Below, one piece after another: positions 9,278 through 16,505 of a stretch of DNA of 64,000 bases. A program made the position numbers and the translations under genes. The notes below the pieces were generated by a model, which searched no databases, was not told where the DNA came from, and was given only the letters and a program-made list of their open reading frames with translations. Position 1 is the first letter of the stretch. Each line of letters starts with the position of its first letter. Origin of the DNA: Poindextera sp035604135 (GTDB lineage: Bacteria > Pseudomonadota > Alphaproteobacteria > Caulobacterales > Caulobacteraceae); NCBI GenBank assembly GCA_035604135.1, contig DATNJB010000066.1, positions 7,203 to 71,202 of the forward strand, given 5' to 3'.

Positions 9278-10445
9278 CGACGGACGCCCCGGCCCGGACG
9301 AGCCGTCCGACGAGGTGGTCGAGCACCGGGCGGCCCTTGGCGGTCGCCGCCAGGCTGTCGCTGCCGGCGGCAAGCCAGCCGCCGGAGGCGAGTTCGGCGA
9401 CGAGCGGCTGGCGCGGGCCAAGGCCGAGGGCCGCGATGTCCGCCCACGCCACGCCTTCGCTGGTGCGCAGGCCCATGAGCAGCCGCTCCTCGGCGGCTTC
9501 GAAGGCCGAAAGCCGCTCGCGGGTCACGAGCCCAACGCCGGTGGAGCCCACGTGGCGCACGTAGTCGCCGACGCCGCGGGCCGCGACGGTCGCGGTCCGG
9601 CCGCCGGCGAGTGTCAGCCGCCCGTGCGCGCCGGGGCCGACGCCGAGGTAGTCGCCGCCGCGCCAGACGGCGAGGTTGTGGCGCGATCGCGCGGCCGCGC
9701 CGCGCGCGTGGTTCGAGATCTCGTAGGCCTCGAGGCCGGCGCGCTCGAGCACAGCCTGGGTCGTCAGGTAGAGGGCAAGCGCCAGGTCTTCGTCGAGCGG
9801 CGACAGGCGCCCACGCGCCGCTGCGCGGCCGAACGCTGTCTCGGGCTCGATGGTGAGCTGATACGGGGAGATGTGCTCCGGCCCGAGCGCCGCCGCGGCG
9901 GCAAGCTCGGCCGCCCACGATGCCCGGGTTTGTCCCGGCCGCGCGTAGATCAGGTCGACGGAAACGCGCGGGAAGGCGGCTAGCGCCGCGGCCACGGCGC
10001 GCTTCGCCTGCGCGGCGTCGTGGTCGCGGCCGAGGAAGGCAAGCGCCGCATCGTCGAGCGACTGGACGCCGAGCGAGAGCCGTTCAACGCCAGCGGCGGC
10101 CAGCGCGGCGAAGCGGTCGGCGTCGGCCGGATTGGCCTCCAGCGTGATCTCGACCGGCGTGTCGGTTGGCCAGAGCCGGCGCGCGGTCGCCACGATCTCG
10201 CCCGCGATGTCAGGCGGCATGAGCGAGGGCGTGCCGCCGCCGAAGAAGAGCGACCCCAGGCGCCGTTGGCCCACGAGCCGGGCGTGGCCCTCGAGGTCGG
10301 CGAGGATTGCACGCGCCAGACGCGCCGGCCCCTCGCCACCGCGCGCCTTGGTGACATTGAAGTCGCAGTAGGGGCAGATCCGGGCGCAGTAGGGCCAGTG
10401 GACGTAGACCGCGAGCGGCGCGCCGGCCTGATCCGCCGCCGTCAA
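9267..10445 (-). CDS. hemW: HemW-type radical SAM heme chaperone
   Basis: The 392-aa protein has the radical-SAM cluster motif YCARICPYCDFN with cysteines at 20, 24 and 27, then FFGGGTPSL (SAM-binding) and SLGVQSLDD. The spacing and length fit HemW, a heme-binding chaperone, rather than the longer coproporphyrinogen dehydrogenase HemN. The start is a TTG overlapping the rdgB TGA (TTGA). No alternative start exists before the cluster motif, so translational coupling is likely. It is the second gene of the rdgB run. Confidence 0.9.
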   Translation of the reverse strand: MTAADQAGAPLAVYVHWPYCARICPYCDFNVTKARGGEGPARLARAILADLEGHARLVGQRRLGSLFFGGGTPSLMPPDIAGEIVATARRLWPTDTPVEITLEANPADADRFAALAAAGVERLSLGVQSLDDAALAFLGRDHDAAQAKRAVAAALAAFPRVSVDLIYARPGQTRASWAAELAAAAALGPEHISPYQLTIEPETAFGRAAARGRLSPLDEDLALALYLTTQAVLERAGLEAYEISNHARGAAARSRHNLAVWRGGDYLGVGPGAHGRLTLAGGRTATVAARGVGDYVRHVGSTGVGLVTRERLSAFEAAEERLLMGLRTSEGVAWADIAALGLGPRQPLVAELASGGWLAAGSDSLAATAKGRPVLDHLVGRLVRAGASVDAA

Positions 10446-11041
10446 AGCACCGCGGCCTTCAGCTTGGCGAAGGCGCGGCTGCGGTGGCTGCGCGCCGCCT
10501 GCTCGCCCCAGTCCATTTCACCGAAGCTGCGCGTCTCGCCTTGCGGCACGAAGATCGGGTCGTAACCGAAACCCTTGTCGCCGCGCGGCGGAAACCGCAG
10601 CGTCCCATCGACTCGCGCCTCGACGACCACGATGGCCCCGGCGGGCCAGGCGAGCGCGAGCGCGCAGGTGAACCAGGCGCTGCGGTCCTCGCCGCCCGCC
10701 GCCTCGAGCCGCTCCTCGACCTTGGCCATGGCCTGCCCGAAGTCGTGCTCGGGGCCGGCCCAGCGCGCGGAGTAGACCCCAGGCGCGCCGTCGAGCGCGG
10801 TCACCGACAGGCCCGAGTCGTCGGCCAGCGCAACCAGCCCGCTCGCATCGGCGGCCGCGCGCGCCTTCAGGAGCGCGTTGCCGGTGAAGGTGGCCTCGGC
10901 TTCCTCCGGCTCCGGCAGGCCGAGCTCGGCGGCGGACGCAACGTCGAACCCCGGCCCGAGGAGCTCGATGAGCTCGCGCGCCTTGCCCGGATTGTGGGTG
11001 GCGGCGACGAGGCGGGCGCCGGGCAAGAGCGACAGGGCCAT
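10442..11041 (-). CDS. rdgB: XTP/dITP pyrophosphatase (Ham1 family)
   Basis: RdgB hydrolyses ITP, dITP and XTP to the monophosphate, cleansing the nucleotide pool. The ATG at 11041 gives a 199-aa protein of normal family length. Motifs are ATHNPGKARELIELL (nucleotide/phosphate binding), ADDSGLSVTALDGAPGVYSA (active site) and GDKGFGYDPIF. An in-frame extension to 11128 has no family support. It heads the operon rdgB-hemW-rsmI-yraN-SirB1-gshB. The upstream DNA (about 11100-11200) is unusually AT-rich for this chromosome and probably holds its promoter. Confidence 0.94.
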   Translation of the reverse strand: MALSLLPGARLVAATHNPGKARELIELLGPGFDVASAAELGLPEPEEAEATFTGNALLKARAAADASGLVALADDSGLSVTALDGAPGVYSARWAGPEHDFGQAMAKVEERLEAAGGEDRSAWFTCALALAWPAGAIVVVEARVDGTLRFPPRGDKGFGYDPIFVPQGETRSFGEMDWGEQAARSHRSRAFAKLKAAVL

Positions 11042-11295
11042 GGTCCGAGCCTTTCCGGCCAAGGGATTGCGGCCAGTTTCCCGCTCAGCGGATGCGATGC
11101 AAGCCATGGTCCGTTTGTTGCATTGCAAAAATGTAATGAATTACTCCGAATTAACATTGTTTATCGATAATTTCCTTGATCGAAATTCGATGCGGTCCTA
11201 TCTGAATGTCGCAGCGGATGCGGTGCCGGCGAGTTGAAAAGCAAGCCTAATCACCCCAAATGCTGCGATGCAACATCAACCTTGGAGCCCTTACT

Positions 11296-11409
11296 ATGAA
11301 TACGACTCTTACGGACATCATCGACCGCGTGGCGATGACCTTCGGTCAACTCGCGATGCTGGCAGCTCTGCCGGTCGCCGCGATCGCGCTCGCTGTCCAT
11401 GCCCTGTAA
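11296..11409 (+). CDS. Small hydrophobic peptide, 37 aa
   Basis: This short ORF begins ATGAATACGACTC and ends TAA. It encodes MNTTLTDIIDRVAMTFGQ followed by a hydrophobic stretch (residues about 19-37) able to span a membrane. A GGAG lies 10 nt before the ATG. It lies between the AT-rich region upstream of rdgB and the DUF2975 gene. I do not recognise a family. Composition (amphipathic start, then one TM helix) would fit a small membrane peptide, including a type I-toxin-like one, but there is no direct evidence for that. Confidence 0.4.
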   Translation: MNTTLTDIIDRVAMTFGQLAMLAALPVAAIALAVHAL

Positions 11410-11512
11410 ACGCACGGCCTTGACCATGCGTCTCGCCGGGGCATCTTCGCCGTCGGCCTCCTGATCCTTCCCGCTCGCCGGGTTTGATGAGAGAGACCGG
11501 CGGCGAAACCGT

Positions 11513-11527
11513 GCGCTAACCTAGCGC
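11513..11527. promoter_or_regulatory. Palindrome upstream of the DUF2975/HTH pair (candidate operator)
   Basis: GCGCTA-acc-TAGCGC is a perfect 6-bp inverted repeat with a 3-nt centre, 25 bp before the ATG of the DUF2975 gene. The pair downstream includes a small HTH protein, and an autoregulatory operator at this position is an inference. Confidence 0.35.
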
Positions 11528-11552
11528 CCGACGACCAAGAGCGAGGCCAGCC

Positions 11553-12092
11553 ATGCGTGCACTCGGACCAGGCTCGGTCTCCAGCTTCCTTAAAATCATT
11601 CTCGACGTGGTCTACGTCGCGCTCGCCATCAGCGTCGTGCTGATCGGCATCGGCATCCTCGCGTCCCTGCTGTTCGATCTCGATCCGGCGCTTTTCTCCA
11701 GCATGATCCGGGCGACCGGCCACGGCGGCGCCCCAAGCGGCCTCGAGATCGCCGGCGGCCTCTTCGTCACCGCCCTCTATGCCGGCGGGATTCTGGGGAT
11801 CATCGGCGAGCTTCGGCGCATATTCGCGACGCTCACCGCCGGCGATCCCTTCCATCCCGGCAACGTCCGCCGGTTGCGCGTCATCGGCTTGGTGCTGGCG
11901 GCGCTGGGCGTCCTTGAGGTTCTGCGCTATCCGATGGGCCTGATCGACGCCAACCTCGCCGCGCGAACCGCCTGCGGGCAGACGGCCGGGCCGAACGTGA
12001 CGACCTGGTTCGCGGTTCTCGTGGTGTTCGTCCTGGCCGAGGTCTTTCGTGAGGGCGCGCGGCTCCGCCGCGAAGCCGAACTCACGATCTAG
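11553..12092 (+). CDS. DUF2975 family membrane protein
   Basis: The 179-aa protein has four predicted membrane helices (about 15-40, 60-85, 108-130, 148-168), the layout of DUF2975. An amphipathic loop between helices 2 and 3 reads LTAGDPFHPGNVRRLR, which is a family hallmark. DUF2975 genes are regularly paired with a short HTH regulator, and that is the case here (22 bp downstream). Function is unknown; a membrane sensor or anti-regulator acting on the HTH partner is plausible. Confidence 0.8.
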   Translation: MRALGPGSVSSFLKIILDVVYVALAISVVLIGIGILASLLFDLDPALFSSMIRATGHGGAPSGLEIAGGLFVTALYAGGILGIIGELRRIFATLTAGDPFHPGNVRRLRVIGLVLAALGVLEVLRYPMGLIDANLAARTACGQTAGPNVTTWFAVLVVFVLAEVFREGARLRREAELTI

Positions 12093-12113
12093 GCCGCGCG
12101 GAAAGCTGCCCCG

Positions 12114-12365
12114 ATGCCGATCCGCGTCCGCCTCGACCGCATCCTGCTCGATCGTCGCATGTCGTTGACCGAGCTCGCCGACCGGGTCGGCGTCACCATC
12201 GCCAACCTCTCGATCCTGAAGACGGGCAAGGCCCGCGCGATCCGCTTCTCGACGCTGGACGCGCTCTGCCGCGAGCTCGACTGCCAGCCGGGCGACCTGC
12301 TCTCCTTCGACGGCGGCCCGCCGGTCGATGTCGGGGACGAAGAGGAGGACGAGGGGATCGATTAG
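12114..12365 (+). CDS. Small XRE/Cro-type HTH regulator (DUF2975 partner)
   Basis: The 83-aa protein is essentially one helix-turn-helix domain. The HTH core is MSLTELADRVGVTIANLSIL (residues about 16-35), and it has the typical ending STLDALCRELDCQPGDLL of YozG-like regulators. An acidic C-terminal tail (VGDEEEDEGID) follows. It is co-transcribed with the DUF2975 gene. Its last 4 bp overlap the end of the convergent XRE gene. Confidence 0.82.
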   Translation: MPIRVRLDRILLDRRMSLTELADRVGVTIANLSILKTGKARAIRFSTLDALCRELDCQPGDLLSFDGGPPVDVGDEEEDEGID

Positions 12366-12598
12366 GGCGGTCGCTTCAGCTGGACGCCGTGGCTGAAGCC
12401 TTCGCCGAGGAAGACCACGCCGGCGCGCTCGACGGCGGCCTTCACCTTCATCACGATGTCGTAGCGGGCGTGAAAGTCCTCACTTTGCGCCTCCAGCCGC
12501 TTGACGGTGATCACCGAGACGCCCGCCTCCTCGGCGAGCTTCGCCTGGCTCCAGCCGAGGAGCGCGCGTGCGGCGCGGATCTGCAGGTTGGTGATCAA
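12362..12598 (-). CDS. XRE family HTH regulator
   Basis: The sequence ITNLQIRAARALLGWSQAKL followed by AEEAGVSVITVKRLE is a classic helix-turn-helix of alphaproteobacterial single-domain regulators, which normally begin at M-I-T. I therefore place the start at the TTG at 12598 (78 aa). A GTG at 12643 would add 15 unconserved residues and would put the palindrome at 12626-12642 inside the coding region. Neither start has a good Shine-Dalgarno. It converges with the other HTH gene and diverges from the VOC gene, so it may regulate the VOC/MBL pair. Confidence 0.75.
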   Translation of the reverse strand: MITNLQIRAARALLGWSQAKLAEEAGVSVITVKRLEAQSEDFHARYDIVMKVKAAVERAGVVFLGEGFSHGVQLKRPP

Positions 12599-12625
12599 GG
12601 CGGCGTTGACGGATAGTCTCTCAGT

Positions 12626-12642
12626 TGATACACATTGTATCA
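12626..12642. promoter_or_regulatory. Inverted repeat between XRE and VOC genes (candidate operator)
   Basis: TGATAC-acatt-GTATCA is a perfect 6-bp inverted repeat in a locally AT-rich stretch. It lies between the divergently read XRE regulator and the VOC gene, 38 bp before the VOC ATG. Position and symmetry fit an operator for the adjacent regulator; this is inference. Confidence 0.45.
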
Positions 12643-12679
12643 CATTAGATCAGTTCGGCATAGGACAGGAGCGCGAGGC

Positions 12680-13084
12680 ATGGCGCAACCCCGACTGACC
12701 CGTGCGGCCCCGAGCTTTGCCGTCGCAGACGTGTTCGAGACTGCCGAATATTACCGCGACGTGCTCGGCTTTCGCTTCGACGGCATCTGGGGCAATCCGC
12801 CCAGCTTCGTCATGCTCGACCGCGACGACGTGCGGGTGATGATGAAGCAGGTGAAGCCCGAGGCTCTGCCCACGCCGCCGGCGAAACGGTCCGGCGAGCA
12901 GGTCGACATGTACCTCTACGCCACCAATGTGCGGGCGCTGGCCGCGGAGCTGGCGGCGAAGGGCGCCGATATCGTGCAGGGGCCGGTCGACCGGGTGATC
13001 TACAACGGGCGGGAGTTGATCGTGCGCGACCTGAATGGCTTGATCATCTGCTTCGGCCAGCTGCTCGACGAGAACCCCGACTGA
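12680..13084 (+). CDS. VOC/glyoxalase-fold protein
   Basis: The 134-aa protein has the vicinal-oxygen-chelate fold: RAAPSFAVADVFETAEYYRDVLGF at the start, split by a hydrophobic strand, and ELIVRDLNGLIICFGQ at the end. Such proteins include glyoxalases, dioxygenases and antibiotic-binding proteins, and the substrate here is unknown. The ATG at 12680 follows the purine-rich AGGAGCGCGAGG. An in-frame start at 12635 would run through the candidate operator. The stop overlaps the MBL-fold gene start (TGATG), implying a two-gene operon. Confidence 0.85.
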   Translation: MAQPRLTRAAPSFAVADVFETAEYYRDVLGFRFDGIWGNPPSFVMLDRDDVRVMMKQVKPEALPTPPAKRSGEQVDMYLYATNVRALAAELAAKGADIVQGPVDRVIYNGRELIVRDLNGLIICFGQLLDENPD

Positions 13085-13716
13085 TGCAAGAGGTCCTTCC
13101 CGGCGTCTTTCTCGTGCCCCAGAACGGCCGCAAGGGGTTCGGCTATACCCATTTCGTCCGCCGGCCGACCGGCAACCTGATTCTGGATGCAAGCCGCGTC
13201 GGCTCGATCAGCGACGCCTTCGACGAGATCGAAGCGGCCGGCGGCGTGAAGGCGGCGGTGATCAGCGACCGACACCTCGGCGGCGCTTCGACCAACCAGA
13301 TCGCCGAGCGGTTCGGGGCGACCATCTATTGCAGCCGGATCGAGGCCGACGCCGTCGGACACCGCGTCAACGCCGTGCACGTCGACCATCCGCTGCCGCT
13401 CGAGCGGACGACCGTGGAGGGCGACGTGCTGCTCGTGCCGACGCCCGGCCATACGGCGGGTCAGTTCTCCACCCTGGTCGAGGTCGAGGGGGCGCGCATC
13501 CTCTTCACGGCGGACTTCGTCTGGCGCGAAAACGGCCGCTGGCGGCCGGGAAACAAGAGCCGCAAGGTGATGCAGAAGAGCTTCGAGAGCCTGCGCGACC
13601 TCAAGTTCGACCACATCGTGGCCTACACCTCGTACACGCAGACCGAGCTCTTCGTGGCGATCCCGTCCGTGGATGCCGCGGTCGATGCGATGATCGCCGC
13701 CTGCCAGAAGCCCTAG
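13084..13716 (+). CDS. Metallo-beta-lactamase-fold protein with a degenerate metal site
   Basis: The 210-aa protein has the MBL-fold outline: VFLVPQNGRK...THFVRRPTGNLILDA, TPGHTAGQFS (third motif, histidine kept), and ILFTADFVW (aspartate kept). The canonical HxHxDH is replaced by SDRHLGGAS, and the last histidine position reads AYTSYTQ. At most part of a metal site survives. It may bind a ligand, use one metal, or be non-enzymatic. It is coupled translationally to the VOC gene and ends 6 bp from the convergent rph stop. Confidence 0.7.
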   Translation: MQEVLPGVFLVPQNGRKGFGYTHFVRRPTGNLILDASRVGSISDAFDEIEAAGGVKAAVISDRHLGGASTNQIAERFGATIYCSRIEADAVGHRVNAVHVDHPLPLERTTVEGDVLLVPTPGHTAGQFSTLVEVEGARILFTADFVWRENGRWRPGNKSRKVMQKSFESLRDLKFDHIVAYTSYTQTELFVAIPSVDAAVDAMIAACQKP

Positions 13717-13722
13717 AGCTCT

Positions 13723-14436
13723 TTAGCCGACGCTGGTTTTCTGCATCTCGATCAGCTCGCCGATCCCTTTGCGGGCGAGCGCGAACAACGCCTCGAACTC
13801 CGCCTGGGTGAAACCGCGCCGCTCGCCGGTCGCCTGGATCTCGACGATGTCGCCGGACCCGGTGAGGACAAAGTTGGCGTCGGCCTCGGCCTGGCTATCC
13901 TCCTCGTAGTCGAGGTCGAGCACAGGCGTGTCCTGATGCACGCCGCAGGAAATCGCCGCGACCTGGTCGAGGATCGGGTCCTTGGCGATGACGCCCTCGC
14001 TCATGAGGTAGCGGGTGGCAAGCCTGAGCGCGATCCAGCCGCCGGTGATCGCCGCGGTGCGCGTTCCTCCATCGGCCTGGATGACGTCGCAGTCGATGGA
14101 TATCTGCCGCTCGCCGAGCGCCTTCATGTCGGTCACCGCGCGGAGCGAGCGCCCGATCAGCCGCTGGATCTCCTGGCTGCGCCCCGACTGCTTGCCCTCC
14201 GCCGCCTCGCGCCGGCCGCGGGTGTGGGTGGCGCGCGGCAGCATGCCGTACTCGGCCGTGACCCAGCCCTGGCCGCGGCCGCGCAGGAAGGGCGGCACGC
14301 TCTCGTCGACGCTGGCGGTGACCAGAACGCGCGTGTGGCCGAAGGCGATCAGACACGAGCCTTCCGCATAGCGGTTGACCCCGGTCTCGATCGTGACGGC
14401 GCGCAAGGCGTCCGGGTCGCGGTTCGATGGGCGCAC
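13723..14436 (-). CDS. rph: Ribonuclease PH
   Basis: RNase PH trims the 3' ends of tRNA precursors phosphorolytically. The 237-aa protein shows MRPSNRDPDALRAVTIETG at the N-terminus, GRGQGWVTAEYGMLPRATH, GRSQEIQRLIGRSLRAV (phosphate site) and SIDCDVIQADGGTRTAAITG. The start is a GTG with AAGGAG upstream. It is divergent from hrcA. Confidence 0.96.
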   Translation of the reverse strand: MRPSNRDPDALRAVTIETGVNRYAEGSCLIAFGHTRVLVTASVDESVPPFLRGRGQGWVTAEYGMLPRATHTRGRREAAEGKQSGRSQEIQRLIGRSLRAVTDMKALGERQISIDCDVIQADGGTRTAAITGGWIALRLATRYLMSEGVIAKDPILDQVAAISCGVHQDTPVLDLDYEEDSQAEADANFVLTGSGDIVEIQATGERRGFTQAEFEALFALARKGIGELIEMQKTSVG

Positions 14437-14485
14437 GCGCCGCCAGCTCCTTGAGGTGCAAACGCCTCGCGAAAAGCGTGAAGCT

Positions 14486-14513
14486 TTGCGAAGGCCAACG
14501 GGCTGCTTATCCT
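14486..14513 (+). promoter_or_regulatory. Candidate sigma-70-type promoter of hrcA-grpE
   Basis: TTGCGA (14486-14491) and TATCCT (14508-14513) are separated by 16 nt and lie 20 bp before the hrcA ATG. The overlapping CCTAGATC also resembles the Caulobacter -10 consensus GCTANAWC. No CIRCE element (TTAGCACTC-N9-GAGTGCTAA) is present here. Assignment is by inspection only. Confidence 0.3.
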
Positions 14514-14533
14514 AGATCGGCACGAAGGCGTCC

Positions 14534-15604
14534 ATGACCAGTCTGATCCAGACCCGCACGCCAACCCTCGCCGAGCTGGACGAGCGCGCCCGCGACATTT
14601 TCCGCCGCGTGGTCGAAGCCTACCTGGAGAGCGGCGAGCCGGTGGGGTCGCGCACCCTGTCGAAGGGCGGCGTGCAGCTGTCGCCCGCCTCCATCCGCAA
14701 CACGATGCAGGACCTGGCGCAGCTCGGGCTCTTAGGCTCGCCGCACGTCAGCGCCGGGCGGGTGCCGACGCACGCGGGCCTGCGGTTGTTCGTGGACGGT
14801 CTCCTTGAAGTCGGAGACGTGATCGAAAGCGAACGGCGCGACATCGACGCCCGCCTCTCCGCCCGCGGCCTGGGCTTCGAAGAGGCGCTGGACGAGGCGA
14901 GCACGCTCCTGTCTGGGCTGGCCGGCGGCGCCAGCATGGTGGTGACGCCGGTTCGCGATGTGGGCGTCAAGCACGTCGAGTTCGTCTCGCTCGCTGTCGA
15001 CCAGGCGCTGGCGGTGATGGTGTTCGAGGACGGCTCGATCGAGAACCGCTTGATGCGCACGCCCGCGGGCCTGACCCCATCGGCGCTGACGGAGGCGTCG
15101 AATTTCCTCAACAGCCGGCTGAAGGGCCGCACCTTGGCCGAGGCGAGCGCCGAGATCCACGGCGAGCTCATTGGCGCGCGGCGGCAACTGGACGACGCGG
15201 CGGCGAAGCTGGTCGAGGAAGGCATCGCCGCCTGGAGCGGCGGCGAGGGCGCCGCCCCCCGCTCGCTGATCGTGCGCGGCCGCGCCAACCTGCTCGGCGA
15301 GCCGGGCGCGCTGGAAGATCTGGAGCGGGTGAGGATGCTGTTCGACGACCTCGAGCAGAAAGAACAGCTGATCGGGCTCTTGGACGACGTCCGCAACGCC
15401 CACGGCATTCGCATTTTCATCGGGGCGGAGACGCGGCTCTTTTCGCTCTCGGGTTCCGCTGTGATCGCCGCCCCCTATATGTCGGGCCGACAGAAGGTTC
15501 TGGGCGCGATCGGCGTGATCGGGCCCGCGCGGCTGAACTACGCGCGGGTTATTCCGTTGGTGGACTATACCGCCCGCGCGCTCGGTCGCCTGCTGAACGC
15601 CTGA
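14534..15604 (+). CDS. hrcA: Heat-inducible transcription repressor HrcA
   Basis: HrcA represses groESL through the CIRCE operator and is stabilised by GroEL. The 356-aa protein has the N-terminal winged helix (SGEPVGSRTLSK, LSPASIRNTMQDLAQLGLL and SAGRVPTHAGLRLFVDGLL) followed by the GAF-like domain ending in IGPARLNYARVIPLVDYTA. It starts at an ATG behind GAAGG and precedes grpE by 21 bp, the standard hrcA-grpE operon. Confidence 0.96.
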   Translation: MTSLIQTRTPTLAELDERARDIFRRVVEAYLESGEPVGSRTLSKGGVQLSPASIRNTMQDLAQLGLLGSPHVSAGRVPTHAGLRLFVDGLLEVGDVIESERRDIDARLSARGLGFEEALDEASTLLSGLAGGASMVVTPVRDVGVKHVEFVSLAVDQALAVMVFEDGSIENRLMRTPAGLTPSALTEASNFLNSRLKGRTLAEASAEIHGELIGARRQLDDAAAKLVEEGIAAWSGGEGAAPRSLIVRGRANLLGEPGALEDLERVRMLFDDLEQKEQLIGLLDDVRNAHGIRIFIGAETRLFSLSGSAVIAAPYMSGRQKVLGAIGVIGPARLNYARVIPLVDYTARALGRLLNA

Positions 15605-15625
15605 TGAGACGAAGACCGAGGGACG

Positions 15626-16231
15626 ATGACCGACGAACCGACAATGGCGGATGACGAAGATCGCAGCCAGGACGCTGAACTCCTGCGCCTGGAGGTGGAC
15701 AGCCTGAGAGAGCAGGTGCTGCGGTTCGCCGCCGAGGCCGAAAATACCCGACGCCGCGCCGAGCGCGAGGCGAACGACGCGCGCGCCTACGCGATCCAGA
15801 AGTTCGCCCGCGACCTGCTCGGCGTCGCCGACAACCTCGGCCGCGCCCGCGCGCACGCGCCGACCGATTCCGACGACCCGATGGTCAAGAACCTCGCTGT
15901 CGGGCTCGAGATGACCGAGAAGGACCTGCTGTCGGCTTTCGAGCGCAACGGCCTGAAACGCCTCGACCCGCCACGCGGCGCCAAGTTCGACCCGCACCAG
16001 CACCAGGCCATGATGGAGCGGCAGGCGGACGACGTCGGACCCGGCGCCGTGCTCGAGGTCCTGCAGCCGGGCTACGAGCTCATGGGCCGTATCGTGCGTC
16101 CGGCCCTGGTCGTGGTTTCATCGAAGAGTTCGACCGGGGAGGCGCCGGCCGAGGCGGCCGCTGCCAATCCCTACGCGCATCCGGAGACGGCGCCCGACCC
16201 CGCCGGCGGCGCCGTGGATCGGAAGGCCTGA
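15626..16231 (+). CDS. grpE: Nucleotide exchange factor GrpE
   Basis: GrpE releases ADP from DnaK. The 201-aa protein has the long N-terminal coiled coil (LRLEVDSLREQVLRFAAEAE...RRRAEREANDARAYAIQ, split here) and the C-terminal beta domain with FDPHQHQAMMERQ and VLEVLQPGYELMGRIVRPA, the GrpE signature. An Ala/Pro-rich tail ends the protein. It is the second gene of the hrcA operon; dnaK is not in the window. Confidence 0.95.
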   Translation: MTDEPTMADDEDRSQDAELLRLEVDSLREQVLRFAAEAENTRRRAEREANDARAYAIQKFARDLLGVADNLGRARAHAPTDSDDPMVKNLAVGLEMTEKDLLSAFERNGLKRLDPPRGAKFDPHQHQAMMERQADDVGPGAVLEVLQPGYELMGRIVRPALVVVSSKSSTGEAPAEAAAANPYAHPETAPDPAGGAVDRKA

Positions 16232-16234
16232 CGC

Positions 16235-16447
16235 CTACCCGCCCTGCGGCGGGCGCTCGACCACGGCCTCGATGATGATCCGAAGCTTGCCCGAAGCGGG
16301 ATCGCCCCGGGCTAGTCGCTTGGCGACGGCGCGCAGCAAGGCCTTGTCGCGCATGAGCCCCCGCACCTCGAACCGGTCCAGCCCTTGGAGCCGCATGCGC
16401 CGTCGGTGATTCTCGACGGCTCTGCGCTGGGCCTCGGGAGTCGACAT
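16235..16447 (-). CDS. Small basic protein, possible RHH/antitoxin-like
   Basis: This 70-aa protein begins MSTPEAQRRAVENHRRRMRL. It is strongly basic in its first half, followed by LDRFEVRGLMRDKALLRAVA. The pattern (short N-arm, RxRM, LxRxEVxG, then a helix) resembles small alphaproteobacterial DNA-binding proteins of ribbon-helix-helix type. No toxin partner is adjacent, so an antitoxin role is not supported. It is downstream of, and probably co-transcribed with, the dienelactone hydrolase. It converges with grpE. Confidence 0.6.
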   Translation of the reverse strand: MSTPEAQRRAVENHRRRMRLQGLDRFEVRGLMRDKALLRAVAKRLARGDPASGKLRIIIEAVVERPPQGG

Positions 16448-16505
16448 GGCGGCCCCTCCTCTAGCCGGCAATATGACCGGTCACAGCCTGGGCGACAAGC
16501 GCGGC

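Noticed and set aside
14457..14533. CIRCE element expected near hrcA
   Set aside because: No TTAGCACTC-N9-GAGTGCTAA is present; in Caulobacterales HrcA acts on groESL, which is not in the window.
16235..16447. Toxin-antitoxin system
   Set aside because: The small basic protein resembles an RHH antitoxin, but neighbours are grpE and a hydrolase; no toxin gene is adjacent.
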